In this document: piece after piece, positions 30,983-40,739 of the stretch
Layout: every line of letters starts with the position of its first letter
How positions within the stretch are numbered: position 1 is the first letter of the stretch
NCBI GenBank assembly: GCA_902778115.1
Contig: CACYWG010000015.1
Location: forward strand, 28,579-92,578
DNA length: 64,000 bases
DNA from: Oscillospiraceae bacterium
GTDB lineage: Bacteria > Bacillota > Clostridia > Oscillospirales > Oscillospiraceae
Direction: 5' to 3'
Notes under the pieces: generated by a model
Databases searched by the model: none
What the model was told of the DNA's origin: nothing
The model's input: the letters and a program-made list of their open reading frames with translations, nothing else
Translations under genes and position numbers: made by a program

Positions 30983-31819
30983 ATGACCGTCATTGAATTT
31001 GAACAGGTGCATTTCACCTATCCCGGCGGCGAGCGGGAGATCCTGTGCGGGATCGACCTCAGGATCGAATCCGGGAGCTTTGTGGCCGTGCTGGGGCACA
31101 ACGGCTCCGGCAAGTCGACGCTTGCCAAGCATATGAACGCCATCCTGACCCCGACGGAGGGGCGCGTGCTGGTGCACGGCATCGACACCGCCGATGAAAG
31201 CCGCCTGCTGGACGTGCGGCGCAAGGTGGGCATGGTGTTCCAGAACCCCGACAACCAGATCGTCGCCAACGTCGTCGAGGACGACGTGGCTTTCGCACCG
31301 GAAAACCTCGGCGTGCCGCCGGAGGAGATCCGGCAGCGGGTGGACACGGCGCTCAGGCAGGTCGGCATGTATGAATTCCGCCAGCACGCGCCGCACCTGC
31401 TGTCCGGCGGACAGAAGCAGCGCGTGGCCATTGCGGGCGTGATCGCCATGCAGCCGGACATCATCGTGCTCGACGAGCCGACCGCCATGCTCGACCCCCA
31501 GGGCCGGCAGGAGGTCGTCAGCACCGTCACCCGCCTCTGCCGCGAGAACGGCATGACCGTGGTGCTCATCACGCACCACATGGACGAGTGCGTCGGGGCC
31601 GACCGCCTCGTCGTCATGTCCGAGGGACGGATCGTGGCCGACGGAAGCCCTGCCGCCGTCTTTTCGCAGGTGGAGCTGATGGAGCGCGAGGGCCTGACCG
31701 TGCCGGAGACGACCCGCCTGCTCTTTGACCTGCGCGCCGAGGGCTTCGACCTGCCGCTGGACGCGCTGGACACCGAGGCCTGCGCCGACGCGATCGCCGG
31801 CAGCTTGAAAAGATCCTGA
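30983..31819 (+). CDS. ecfA1: energy-coupling factor transporter ATPase EcfA1
   Basis: A 278-residue ABC ATPase. Walker A is GHNGSGKST (residues 38-46), the Q-loop is VFQNPDNQIVANVVEDDVAF (the ECF-type Q-loop), the signature is LSGGQKQR and Walker B is IIVLDEPTAMLDP. With EcfA2 and EcfT it powers uptake of vitamins or metals through exchangeable S components encoded elsewhere; no S component lies nearby. AGGA precedes ATG 30983. First of the ecfA1-ecfA2-ecfT-truA operon. Confidence 0.96.
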   Translation: MTVIEFEQVHFTYPGGEREILCGIDLRIESGSFVAVLGHNGSGKSTLAKHMNAILTPTEGRVLVHGIDTADESRLLDVRRKVGMVFQNPDNQIVANVVEDDVAFAPENLGVPPEEIRQRVDTALRQVGMYEFRQHAPHLLSGGQKQRVAIAGVIAMQPDIIVLDEPTAMLDPQGRQEVVSTVTRLCRENGMTVVLITHHMDECVGADRLVVMSEGRIVADGSPAAVFSQVELMEREGLTVPETTRLLFDLRAEGFDLPLDALDTEACADAIAGSLKRS

Positions 31820-31839
31820 ATATCCGTTGGAGAAGAAAT

Positions 31840-32700
31840 ATGCCAGAACTTCGTGTTGAGGCCCTGACGCACGTCTACAGCGCAGGGACCCCGTTTCAGA
31901 AAACCGCGATCGAGAATATCACGCTGAGCATCCCGCAGGGGCAGATGGTCGGCCTGCTGGGCCATACCGGCTCCGGCAAGTCCACCTTTATCCAGCATCT
32001 CAACGCCCTGCTGCAGCCCACGTCCGGCAAGGTGACTTATGACGGCAGGGACATCAACGCCGACAAGTACACCCGCCGCGACATCAAGGGACAGGTGGGG
32101 CTGGTGTTCCAGTATCCGGAGTATCAGCTGTTTGAAGAGACCGTATACAAAGACATTGCCTTCGGCCCGAAGAACCAGAGGCTGAGCGAGGCGGAGGTCG
32201 ACGAGCGCGTGCGCGAGGCGGCCGACTTTGTCGGCGTGAAGGAAAAGTATTTCACGCGCTCTCCGCTGGAGATCTCCGGCGGGCAGAAGCGCCGCGTGGC
32301 CATTGCGGGCGTGATCGCGATGCGTCCGGGCGTGCTGATCCTGGACGAGCCCACCGCGGGCCTCGACCCGGCCGGCTGCCGCCAGATCCTGGATAACATC
32401 CGCAATTACCGCGACAAGACCGGCTCCACGGTGATCCTTGTCAGCCACAACATGGACGACGCGGCCCGTATGGCCGAGCGCCTGATCGTTTTCGACCACG
32501 GCCATGTGGCCATGGATGGCACGCCGGAGGAGGTCTTCTCCCGCCCGGAGGAGCTGATCGCCATCGGCCTCAACGTGCCGCACGCCGCCGCCATCGCCAT
32601 GGCGCTGCGCAAGCGCGGGGTGCAGCTCGAGGGCTCGATCTACACCCACGAACAGCTCAAGGCCGCTGTCTGCAGGGCAAAGGAGGCGGGCGTATGCTGA
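31840..32700 (+). CDS. ecfA2: energy-coupling factor transporter ATPase EcfA2
   Basis: A 286-residue ABC ATPase paralogue of the preceding gene: Walker A GHTGSGKST, Q-loop VFQYPEYQLFEETVYKDIAFGP (the usual EcfA2 form), signature ISGGQKRR, Walker B LILDEPTAGLDP. It pairs with EcfA1 as a heterodimer on the EcfT coupling helices. The gene overlaps ecfT by seven bases, so translation is coupled. Confidence 0.96.
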   Translation: MPELRVEALTHVYSAGTPFQKTAIENITLSIPQGQMVGLLGHTGSGKSTFIQHLNALLQPTSGKVTYDGRDINADKYTRRDIKGQVGLVFQYPEYQLFEETVYKDIAFGPKNQRLSEAEVDERVREAADFVGVKEKYFTRSPLEISGGQKRRVAIAGVIAMRPGVLILDEPTAGLDPAGCRQILDNIRNYRDKTGSTVILVSHNMDDAARMAERLIVFDHGHVAMDGTPEEVFSRPEELIAIGLNVPHAAAIAMALRKRGVQLEGSIYTHEQLKAAVCRAKEAGVC

Positions 32701-33491
32701 AAGACATCACGCTGGGCCAGTACTTCCCCGGCGATACCGTCGTCCACCGCCTCGATCCGCGCACGAAGATCGTGCTGCTGATCGTGTATATCGTGGCGCT
32801 GTTCCAGGCGGTCAGCTGGTGGAGCTATGCTCTCGTGGCCTTCGTCACCGTGCTGGCCATGATCCTGGGGCATATCACGCCGAAAAACATCTTCAAGGGC
32901 CTCAAGCCCATGCTGTTCATCATCGCGCTCACGGCGCTGCTGAACGTCTTTTACACCAAGGGCACGCCCGTCGTCGAGGGCTGGATCATCACCTGGGAGG
33001 GCATCGGCCGCTCGGCGCAGATGATTTTGCGCATCGTGCTGCTCATCGCCGGCACCTTCCTGCTGACCTACACCACCAGCCCCATCGCCCTGACGGACGG
33101 CCTGGAAAAGCTGCTCAATCCGCTCAAGAAGCTCAAGGTCCCCGTGCACGAGATGACGCTGATGATGAGCATGGCGCTGCGCTTCATCCCCACGCTCATC
33201 GAGGAGACGGACAAGATCATGTCCGCCCAGAAGGCCCGCGGCGCGGACTTTGAGACCGGCAGCCTGATGCAGCGCGCCAAGGCGCTGCTGCCGATCCTGG
33301 TGCCGCTGTTCGTGTCGGCCTTCCGGCGCGCCGACGAGCTGGCCGTTGCCATGGAGAGCCGCTGCTACCACGGCGGCGAGGGCCGCACGCGCATGAAGCA
33401 GATGAAGCTGCAGGGCATCGACTACGCCGCCTTCGCGCTGGGCGCGCTGTTTCTGGCGGCGGTCATCGTGCTGAGGCATTTTGGATTATGA
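32694..33491 (+). CDS. ecfT: energy-coupling factor transporter transmembrane protein EcfT
   Basis: A 265-residue membrane protein with about five to six helices. The start HRLDPRTKIVLLIVYI is the conserved EcfT entry. The two coupling-helix Ala-Arg-Gly type motifs lie near AQKARGADFETG (about residue 180) and ESRCYHGGEGRTRM (about 221). It connects the ATPases to S components. Overlaps ecfA2 at its 5' end and truA at its 3' end by four bases. Confidence 0.95.
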   Translation: MLKDITLGQYFPGDTVVHRLDPRTKIVLLIVYIVALFQAVSWWSYALVAFVTVLAMILGHITPKNIFKGLKPMLFIIALTALLNVFYTKGTPVVEGWIITWEGIGRSAQMILRIVLLIAGTFLLTYTTSPIALTDGLEKLLNPLKKLKVPVHEMTLMMSMALRFIPTLIEETDKIMSAQKARGADFETGSLMQRAKALLPILVPLFVSAFRRADELAVAMESRCYHGGEGRTRMKQMKLQGIDYAAFALGALFLAAVIVLRHFGL

Positions 33492-34255
33492 GAAACATCG
33501 CTTTGCGGCTGAGCTATGACGGGACGAGCTACCACGGCTGGCAGGTGCAGAAAAGCGAGGTCAGTGTGGCAGAAACCCTGGAGACGGCGCTGACGAAGAT
33601 CTGCGGCCATCCGGTGAAAACCGTCGGCTGCGGCCGCACGGACGCGGGCGTGCATGCCCTGCGCTACTGCGCCAATTTCCGCACGGATTCCACGATCCCG
33701 ATCGGGCGCTTCCCGCTGGCGGTCAATTCCCGTCTGCCGGCGGATATCGCCGTGACGGACGCGGTCGAAGCGCCGGAGGACTTCAACGCCATCGGCTCGT
33801 GCATAAAAAAGGAATATATCTATAAAATACTCAACAGGAACATCCGCGATCCCTTCCTGGAAAACCGGGTCTGCTTCTATCCGCAGCACCTGGATCTGGA
33901 GCGGATGCAGGCTGCGGCGCGCGCCTTTGAAGGCAGGCACGATTTTCGCGCCGTGCGCTCCCTCGGCACCGAGACGAAGACCACCGTGCGCACCGTGCAC
34001 TGGTGCCGCGCGGAGAAGGACGGGGACCTCATCACCGTCTCCATCTGCGCCGACGGCTTTTTGTACAACATGTGCCGCGCCATGGTGGGCACGATGGTCT
34101 ACGCCTCCTACGGCAAGCTCGAGCCGGAGGACATCCCGGCGCTGCTGGCCGCCGGCGACCGGCGTCTGACCGGACCGACCATGCCGCCCCAGGGCCTGTA
34201 CCTCAACAGGATCTGGTATGAGGGCGCTGTTGGGGAAATGATGGAAAAAGACTAA
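33488..34255 (+). CDS. truA: tRNA pseudouridine synthase A
   Basis: A 255-residue TruA. The catalytic Asp52 lies in CGRTDAGVHALRY, the N-terminus is RLSYDGTSYHGWQVQ, and FLYNMCRAMVGT lies near residue 200. It makes pseudouridine at tRNA positions 38-40. TruA genes commonly trail ecfA-ecfT in Firmicutes because this cluster is often linked to ribosomal-protein operons; here the cluster stands alone. Confidence 0.97.
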   Translation: MRNIALRLSYDGTSYHGWQVQKSEVSVAETLETALTKICGHPVKTVGCGRTDAGVHALRYCANFRTDSTIPIGRFPLAVNSRLPADIAVTDAVEAPEDFNAIGSCIKKEYIYKILNRNIRDPFLENRVCFYPQHLDLERMQAAARAFEGRHDFRAVRSLGTETKTTVRTVHWCRAEKDGDLITVSICADGFLYNMCRAMVGTMVYASYGKLEPEDIPALLAAGDRRLTGPTMPPQGLYLNRIWYEGAVGEMMEKD

Positions 34256-34334
34256 GCAAGATTTGTTCACAATTGGCTGATATACTGTTTTGTGAGATCA
34301 AAAAGGGATCTCCGGGAGAAAAGAGGACCTACAT

Positions 34335-35054
34335 ATGACACTGATAATCAACATTGTATTGCTGGTCATTATTGCTCTGTGCACCTGGGGCGGCTTCAAG
34401 CGCGGCCTGGTGGGCGGCATCGCGGGGCTGCTGGCCATCGTGATCGCTCTTTTCGGCGGGAGCCTCCTCTCCGCCACTTATTCCGGCGAGGTGATCCCCG
34501 CCCTCAAGCCCTTTGTCGGCGGCATCATCGACACGCCGTCCACCCGGGACTCGATCCTGGAGGAGATGGGCTACGGCGGCAGCGACAAATCCCTCAACGA
34601 TATCCTGGCAGAGGATCCGTCCCTCAGCTATGACTACGCCTACGGATGCATGGAGTTTGTGGGCTTCTCCGCCGATCGCTGCACGGAGCTGGCCAACCGC
34701 GCCTCCGCGCTGCGGGAGGAGAACGCCGGGATGAGCATGACGGAGGCGGTGGTCGACGTGCTGTGCGACACGGTCACCTATGTGGGCGGTCTGCTGCTGG
34801 CTTTCCTGATGATCCTGATCATCCTGGTCGCGCTGGCCAACGTCGGCAATCTCTCCTTTCGGCTGCCCAACATGGAGAGCCTGGATGAGATCGGCGGCGC
34901 GGTACTGGGCTTTATCCGCGGCTTCCTCTACTGCGTGCTGCTGTGCTGGGTGCTGAGCTTCTTCGGCGCCGTCATCGGCCGCGACACGCTGGAGAGCACG
35001 GCGCTGGCCCGCTTCTTCCTCTCCTTTGACTTTATCACCCGCGGACTGCTGTAA
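34335..35054 (+). CDS. CvpA family membrane protein
   Basis: A 239-residue membrane protein with four hydrophobic helices. The first contains WGGFKRGLVGGIAGLLAIVIAL, the CvpA signature. A soluble acidic loop (about residues 75-130) sits between helices 2 and 3. CvpA proteins are linked to colicin V export and to envelope stress or bile resistance; the mechanism is unclear. It lies between truA and the Clp ATPase gene and may be co-transcribed with the latter. Confidence 0.82.
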   Translation: MTLIINIVLLVIIALCTWGGFKRGLVGGIAGLLAIVIALFGGSLLSATYSGEVIPALKPFVGGIIDTPSTRDSILEEMGYGGSDKSLNDILAEDPSLSYDYAYGCMEFVGFSADRCTELANRASALREENAGMSMTEAVVDVLCDTVTYVGGLLLAFLMILIILVALANVGNLSFRLPNMESLDEIGGAVLGFIRGFLYCVLLCWVLSFFGAVIGRDTLESTALARFFLSFDFITRGLL

Positions 35055-35093
35055 GTCCGCATTCCGAACTCCGCATCTTCTTTGGAGGTATTT

Positions 35094-37421
<2,328 letters not shown>

Positions 37422-37433
37422 TTTTAGAAGATT

Positions 37434-37462
37434 GAAAAAAGCCCCCGGCAAGGGGGCTTTTT
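37434..37462 (+). terminator. rho-independent terminator after the Clp ATPase gene
   Basis: AAAAAAGCCCCC / GGGGGCTTTTT with a short loop. Confidence 0.88.
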
Positions 37463-37473
37463 CGACTAAAAAC

Positions 37474-37529
37474 GGCCCCCTTGCCTAAAGGGGGCTGTCA
37501 CGCGAGCGGAGCGAGCGTGACTGGGGGAT
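37474..37529 (+). repeat. palindromic repeat A (CCCCCTTGCCTAAAGGGGG family)
   Basis: A 56-bp unit: hairpin GGCCCCCTTGCCTAAAGGGG, then a second hairpin GTCACGCGAGC / GCGAGCGTGAC, ending CTGGGGGAT. Copy B (37936) is nearly identical; copy C (38363) is inverted and shorter. Confidence 0.85.
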
Positions 37530-37532
37530 ACA

Positions 37533-37934
37533 GTGAAGGATATCCGGTATTTACTGATTATATTGCTTGCCCTGCTTGACGGAATTGCTCTTGTAGGTCT
37601 TCGGGATATACTTATGGATTTCCTGATTGGCGCCAGGAACAGGAAAAGCGCAAGGCGCATTCACAGAGAGCAAAAATGGGTCGACCGGGTCGGCATGGGC
37701 TATATCAAGCTCTATCTTAAGCGCTGGCATCGGGACTTTGCGTTTTTCCGCGGACTGTATCTGGCGGACCTGTTCACGCTGGTCCCACAGTATGCCGCGA
37801 CGCTGTTCGTCCTCCTGTGGGCGGGAGAAAGTTTCAACATGCTTATGTATGTGCTGATTGCTGTCAAGTTCTTGCTTTGCCTGATCCTTCGGCTCCAGCA
37901 GGATTCCCTGCGCAGAACAAAGTACAGCTACTAA
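37533..37934 (+). CDS. hypothetical small membrane protein between palindromic repeats
   Basis: 133 residues starting from GTG 37533. Two or three hydrophobic stretches (residues 7-24, about 75-95 and 97-117) are separated by a basic loop (RNRKSARRIHREQKWVDR). I recognise no family. Its only ribosome-site-like sequence is the GGGGGA at the end of repeat A. It lies exactly between repeats A and B. It is lower in GC than the genes around it and may be laterally acquired together with the next gene. Confidence 0.55.
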   Translation: MKDIRYLLIILLALLDGIALVGLRDILMDFLIGARNRKSARRIHREQKWVDRVGMGYIKLYLKRWHRDFAFFRGLYLADLFTLVPQYAATLFVLLWAGESFNMLMYVLIAVKFLLCLILRLQQDSLRRTKYSY

Positions 37935-37935
37935 A

Positions 37936-37991
37936 GGCCCCCTTGCCTAAAGGGGGCTATCACGCGAGCGGAGCGAGCGTGACTGGGGGAT
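37936..37991 (+). repeat. palindromic repeat B (same family, same orientation as A)
   Basis: A 56-bp unit differing from A by one visible base (GGCTATCACG for GGCTGTCACG). It ends CTGGGGGAT three bases before the DUF559 start codon. Confidence 0.85.
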
Positions 37992-37994
37992 TCC

Positions 37995-38384
37995 ATGGAA
38001 CAGAGAAGAAAACACAGCCCTGTCCTGACAAATAACGCCAGGGCACTTCGGAAGAATATGACCAAAGAGGAAAGGCATTTATGGTATGACTATCTCCGGA
38101 CATACCCCATTCGTTTCCTGCGGCAAAAGGTGATCGACCAGTATATTGCAGATTTCTATTGCCACGATGCCCGTTTGGTGATTGAACTGGATGGATCACA
38201 GCATTATGAGTCCAACAGCTTGCTGAGAGACGCCATACGGACTGAGCATATGGGTAACCGCGGACTGACTGTTCTGCGCATCCCCAACAACGCGGTCAAC
38301 AACAATTTCCGCGGTGTTTGCGAATACATAGACGAGCAAGTGAAAACTCTTCTTGAAAAAGAATCCCCCAGTCAGCTTCGCTGA
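37995..38384 (+). CDS. DUF559 (Vsr/MutH-like PD-(D/E)XK) endonuclease-domain protein
   Basis: 129 residues of the DUF559 family. The restriction-endonuclease-like core is IADFYCHDARLVIELDGSQH: Asp53, Glu64, then Asp65-Gly-Ser-Gln-His69. The N-terminal segment KNMTKEERHLWYDYLR is the usual family opening. Related folds nick DNA (Vsr), but DUF559 itself has no established role. The GGGGG of repeat B serves as ribosome site, and the last five or six codons (ending PSQLR) are read from repeat C. The gene is thus embedded between inverted repeats. Lower GC than its neighbours supports acquisition. Confidence 0.88.
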   Translation: MEQRRKHSPVLTNNARALRKNMTKEERHLWYDYLRTYPIRFLRQKVIDQYIADFYCHDARLVIELDGSQHYESNSLLRDAIRTEHMGNRGLTVLRIPNNAVNNNFRGVCEYIDEQVKTLLEKESPSQLR

Positions 38385-38408
38385 CAGCCCCCTTTAGGCA
38401 AGGGGGCC
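38363..38408 (-). repeat. palindromic repeat C (inverted relative to A and B)
   Basis: ATCCCCCAGTCAGCTTCGCT then GACAGCCCCCTTTAGGCAAG and GGGGCC. This is the reverse complement of the family with a shorter second hairpin. It overlaps the last 22 bases of the DUF559 gene. Confidence 0.85.
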
Positions 38409-38453
38409 ATATGAAGGGGATCATGATTCCGAATGAAACGGGAGGAACGATTG

Positions 38454-38975
38454 ATGTCACGCATTGAGATCATTCATGGCGATATCACGAAGCAGGCTGT
38501 GGACGCCATCGTCAACGCCGCCAACTGCTCGCTGCTGGGCGGCGGCGGGGTGGACGGCGCAATCCACCGCGCGGCAGGGCCCGAGCTGCTGGCCGAGTGC
38601 CGCACGCTGCACGGCTGTGAGACCGGCAAAGCCAAGATCACCCGCGGCTACCGCCTGCCGGCGAAGTACGTCATCCATACCCCCGGGCCGGTCTGGCGCG
38701 GCGGCACGCACCGCGAGGACGAGCTGCTGGCTTCCTGCTACCGCTCCTGCCTGACGCTGGCGGACGAAAACGGCTGCAAGACCGTCGATTTCCCGTCCAT
38801 CAGCACTGGCGTGTACGCCTTCCCGGTCGAGCGCGCGGCGGGCATCGCCATCCGGACGATCGGGGCATTTCTGGCCGATCACCCGGCGATCGAGCGGGTG
38901 CGCATGGTCTGCTTCGACAGCCGCACCAGAGCCGCCTACGACGCGGCGCTGCGGGAATGGGAAGCGCGGGCATGA
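38454..38975 (+). CDS. macrodomain protein (O-acetyl-ADP-ribose deacetylase type)
   Basis: A 173-residue macrodomain of the YmdB/MacroD type. ADP-ribose binding loop 1 is [22 protein letters not shown] (in parts, residues 19-40), followed by [16 protein letters not shown] and loop 2 [12 protein letters not shown]. Such enzymes remove ADP-ribose from proteins or deacetylate O-acetyl-ADP-ribose. ATG 38454 has GGAGG eight bases upstream; the frame upstream to 38433 is not used. It overlaps the rhomboid gene by four bases. Confidence 0.93.
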   Translation: MSRIEIIHGDITKQAVDAIVNAANCSLLGGGGVDGAIHRAAGPELLAECRTLHGCETGKAKITRGYRLPAKYVIHTPGPVWRGGTHREDELLASCYRSCLTLADENGCKTVDFPSISTGVYAFPVERAAGIAIRTIGAFLADHPAIERVRMVCFDSRTRAAYDAALREWEARA

Positions 38976-39538
38976 AGAAGAAAACGCTGCATCTGCAGTA
39001 TAATTCCCCGGTGGTGCTGAGCTTCGCGCTCGTCTCGCTGGGCGCGCTGCTGCTCAATCTGTTCACGCACGGGCGGAGCAACACCCTGCTCTTTTCCGTC
39101 TACCGCTCCTCGCTGCTGCAGCCGCTGACCTATCCGCGCTTTTTCCTGCATGTGCTGGGGCACGCGAATTTCACGCATTACATATCGAACATGATGCTGA
39201 TCCTTGTCGTCGGGCCGCCGCTGGAGGAGAAATACGGCAGCCGGCCGCTGCTGTGGGCGATCGCCGTCACGGCGCTGGTGTCCGGGCTGGTGCACTGGCT
39301 CTTTTTCCCGGGCGCGGCACTGCTCGGCGCCTCGGGCATCGTGTTCATGATGATCGTCATGTCGTCGCTGGCCGGGATGAAGGACGGCGCCATCCCCATC
39401 ACGCTGATCCTGGTGCTGATCCTCTATGTCGGCGGCGAGGTGCTCAAGGGCGTCACGCTCAGCGACAACGTCTCGCAGCTGACGCATGTGATCGGCGGCC
39501 TCTGCGGCGCTTTTCTGGGGCTGAGTTTGCGAAAATGA
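38972..39538 (+). CDS. rhomboid family intramembrane serine protease
   Basis: A 188-residue membrane protein with about six helices. The active-site pattern is complete: [12 protein letters not shown] (the rhomboid His-Asn region), Ser121 in LLGASGIVF (GxSG), and His172 in QLTHVIGG. Rhomboids cut transmembrane helices within the membrane. ATG 38972 overlaps the macrodomain stop (ATGA). A start at 38957 is possible but would overlap more. Substrates unknown. Confidence 0.85.
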   Translation: MKKKTLHLQYNSPVVLSFALVSLGALLLNLFTHGRSNTLLFSVYRSSLLQPLTYPRFFLHVLGHANFTHYISNMMLILVVGPPLEEKYGSRPLLWAIAVTALVSGLVHWLFFPGAALLGASGIVFMMIVMSSLAGMKDGAIPITLILVLILYVGGEVLKGVTLSDNVSQLTHVIGGLCGAFLGLSLRK

Positions 39539-39981
39539 AGGAAAAACTGCTGATTTCCGCCTGCCTGCTGGGCTTTTGCTGCAAGTATGACGGCGGGACG
39601 AATTCCCTGCCCGCCGATACGATCGCGGCGCTGCGGGAACAATACGAACTGATCCCCGTCTGTCCCGAGACGGCCGGCGGCCTGCCGATCCCCCGCGCAC
39701 CGAGCGAGCGGAGGGGCGGGCGCGTGCTTTCCCGCGAGGGAAACGACGTGACGGACGAGTATGAAAAAGGCGCGCTCCTCGCGCTGGCGCTGGCCGAACG
39801 CTTCGGCTGCCGGAGGGCGCTGCTGAAGGAGCGCAGCCCGTCCTGCGGTGCGGGCGAGATCTATGACGGCAGCTTCAGCCACACCCGCGTCCCCGGCGAC
39901 GGCGTCGCGGCCGAAGCGCTGCGCAGGGCCGGCCTGACGCTCTTTGGCGAGAGCGAGCTTGATAAGCTGATAAAAGAATAA
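39535..39981 (+). CDS. DUF523 family protein (YbbK-like)
   Basis: A 148-residue cytoplasmic protein of DUF523: LISACLLGFCCKYDGGTN at the start, PVCPETAGGLPIPR near residue 42 and LKERSPSCGAGEIYDG near 100. Conserved cysteines suggest a metal or thiol function, as yet unknown. The ATG overlaps the rhomboid stop by four bases, so macrodomain, rhomboid and DUF523 genes form one translationally coupled unit, closed by the terminator at 39980. Confidence 0.9.
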   Translation: MKEKLLISACLLGFCCKYDGGTNSLPADTIAALREQYELIPVCPETAGGLPIPRAPSERRGGRVLSREGNDVTDEYEKGALLALALAERFGCRRALLKERSPSCGAGEIYDGSFSHTRVPGDGVAAEALRRAGLTLFGESELDKLIKE

Positions 39982-40021
39982 ACAGAGACCGTGCGCCGAT
40001 GGCGTACGGTCTCTGTTTTCT
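39980..40021 (+). terminator. terminator after the DUF523 gene
   Basis: AACAGAGACCGT / ACGGTCTCTGTT around a 13-base loop, then TTC. Confidence 0.82.
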
Positions 40022-40063
40022 AAAAACTAAAAGCTAAAAACTAAGAACTAAGAACTAAGAACT
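40021..40063. repeat. dispersed CTAAAAACTAAAAGCT-type repeat
   Basis: A run of ACTAAAAGCTAAAAACTAAG and three AAGAACT units. It supplies the stop codon and the last two serines of the MarR gene. Confidence 0.65.
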
Positions 40064-40543
40064 ACTCTCTGCTTCTTCCAGGAAACGGCTGCCGCGCATG
40101 GCGGCGTAGAGCGCATCGCGGATGGCGGGGTAATCCTCCGGGGAGATCTTCGCCAGCTCCCGGAACATCGGCGAAAAGTGCCAGCGAAGAATGTCCTGGG
40201 AATAGGCGGTATACAGCTCGCGCCCCAGGTCGTTGACTGTCAGCTTCAGGGCCTTGCGGCTGCCGGGCATATAGGCCTTGTCCAATAGACCTTTGGCGAC
40301 CAGGCGGTTGACGATCTTGGTAAAGTTGCTGCGCGTGATGCCGAGGCGCGCGGCGATGGCGGACATGTTTTCGTTGCGCTCCTCGTTTTCCAGCAGATAT
40401 TCCAGCACCTGGATCTGCGCATAGGAATAGGAAACGCCCTGAAACTCCATTTTCTCGACCTTGTATGCCGCCGCGTAAATGTTGCAGTAGTGGATCAGCG
40501 CCTCCACCATCTCGCGGTATTCTCCCATCCATGCCAGCTTCAT
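40055..40543 (-). CDS. MarR family transcriptional regulator
   Basis: A 162-residue winged-helix regulator. The recognition region is MSAIAARLGITRSNFTKIVNRLVAKGLLDK (in parts, residues 60-89), followed by the wing GSRKALKLTVNDLG. ATG 40543 has GGAGG nine bases upstream; GTG 40549 is too close to it. It is divergent from the membrane hydrolase gene. A perfect palindrome lies in the shared region, so it probably controls that gene. Confidence 0.92.
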   Translation of the reverse strand: MKLAWMGEYREMVEALIHYCNIYAAAYKVEKMEFQGVSYSYAQIQVLEYLLENEERNENMSAIAARLGITRSNFTKIVNRLVAKGLLDKAYMPGSRKALKLTVNDLGRELYTAYSQDILRWHFSPMFRELAKISPEDYPAIRDALYAAMRGSRFLEEAESSS

Positions 40544-40612
40544 TTGCACAGCCCTCCTTCGCGCCTGGCACTATATTAGCAGACGAAGCGCGATCAGGCA
40601 AGGAAAACCCTC

Positions 40613-40641
40613 TTGCATTTCCGAAAAAAGGGGACTATAAT
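40613..40641 (+). promoter_or_regulatory. sigma-A promoter of the membrane hydrolase gene
   Basis: TTGCAT, 17 bases, TATAAT, about 100 bases before the ATG. Confidence 0.82.
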
Positions 40642-40650
40642 ACAGGTATA

Positions 40651-40665
40651 GTTTCCACTGGAAAC
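40651..40665 (+). promoter_or_regulatory. candidate MarR operator
   Basis: GTTTCCACTGGAAAC is a perfect 6-3-6 palindrome about 10 bases after the -10 box, over the expected start point. A third GGAAAC half-site follows at 40671. Position and symmetry suit a repressor site. Confidence 0.55.
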
Positions 40666-40739
40666 AAACGGAAACCGCCGGGAGGCGGAAGATTGATACG
40701 GATTCCTGACAGGGATCCGTAAAGGAAAGGAAGAGAGAA

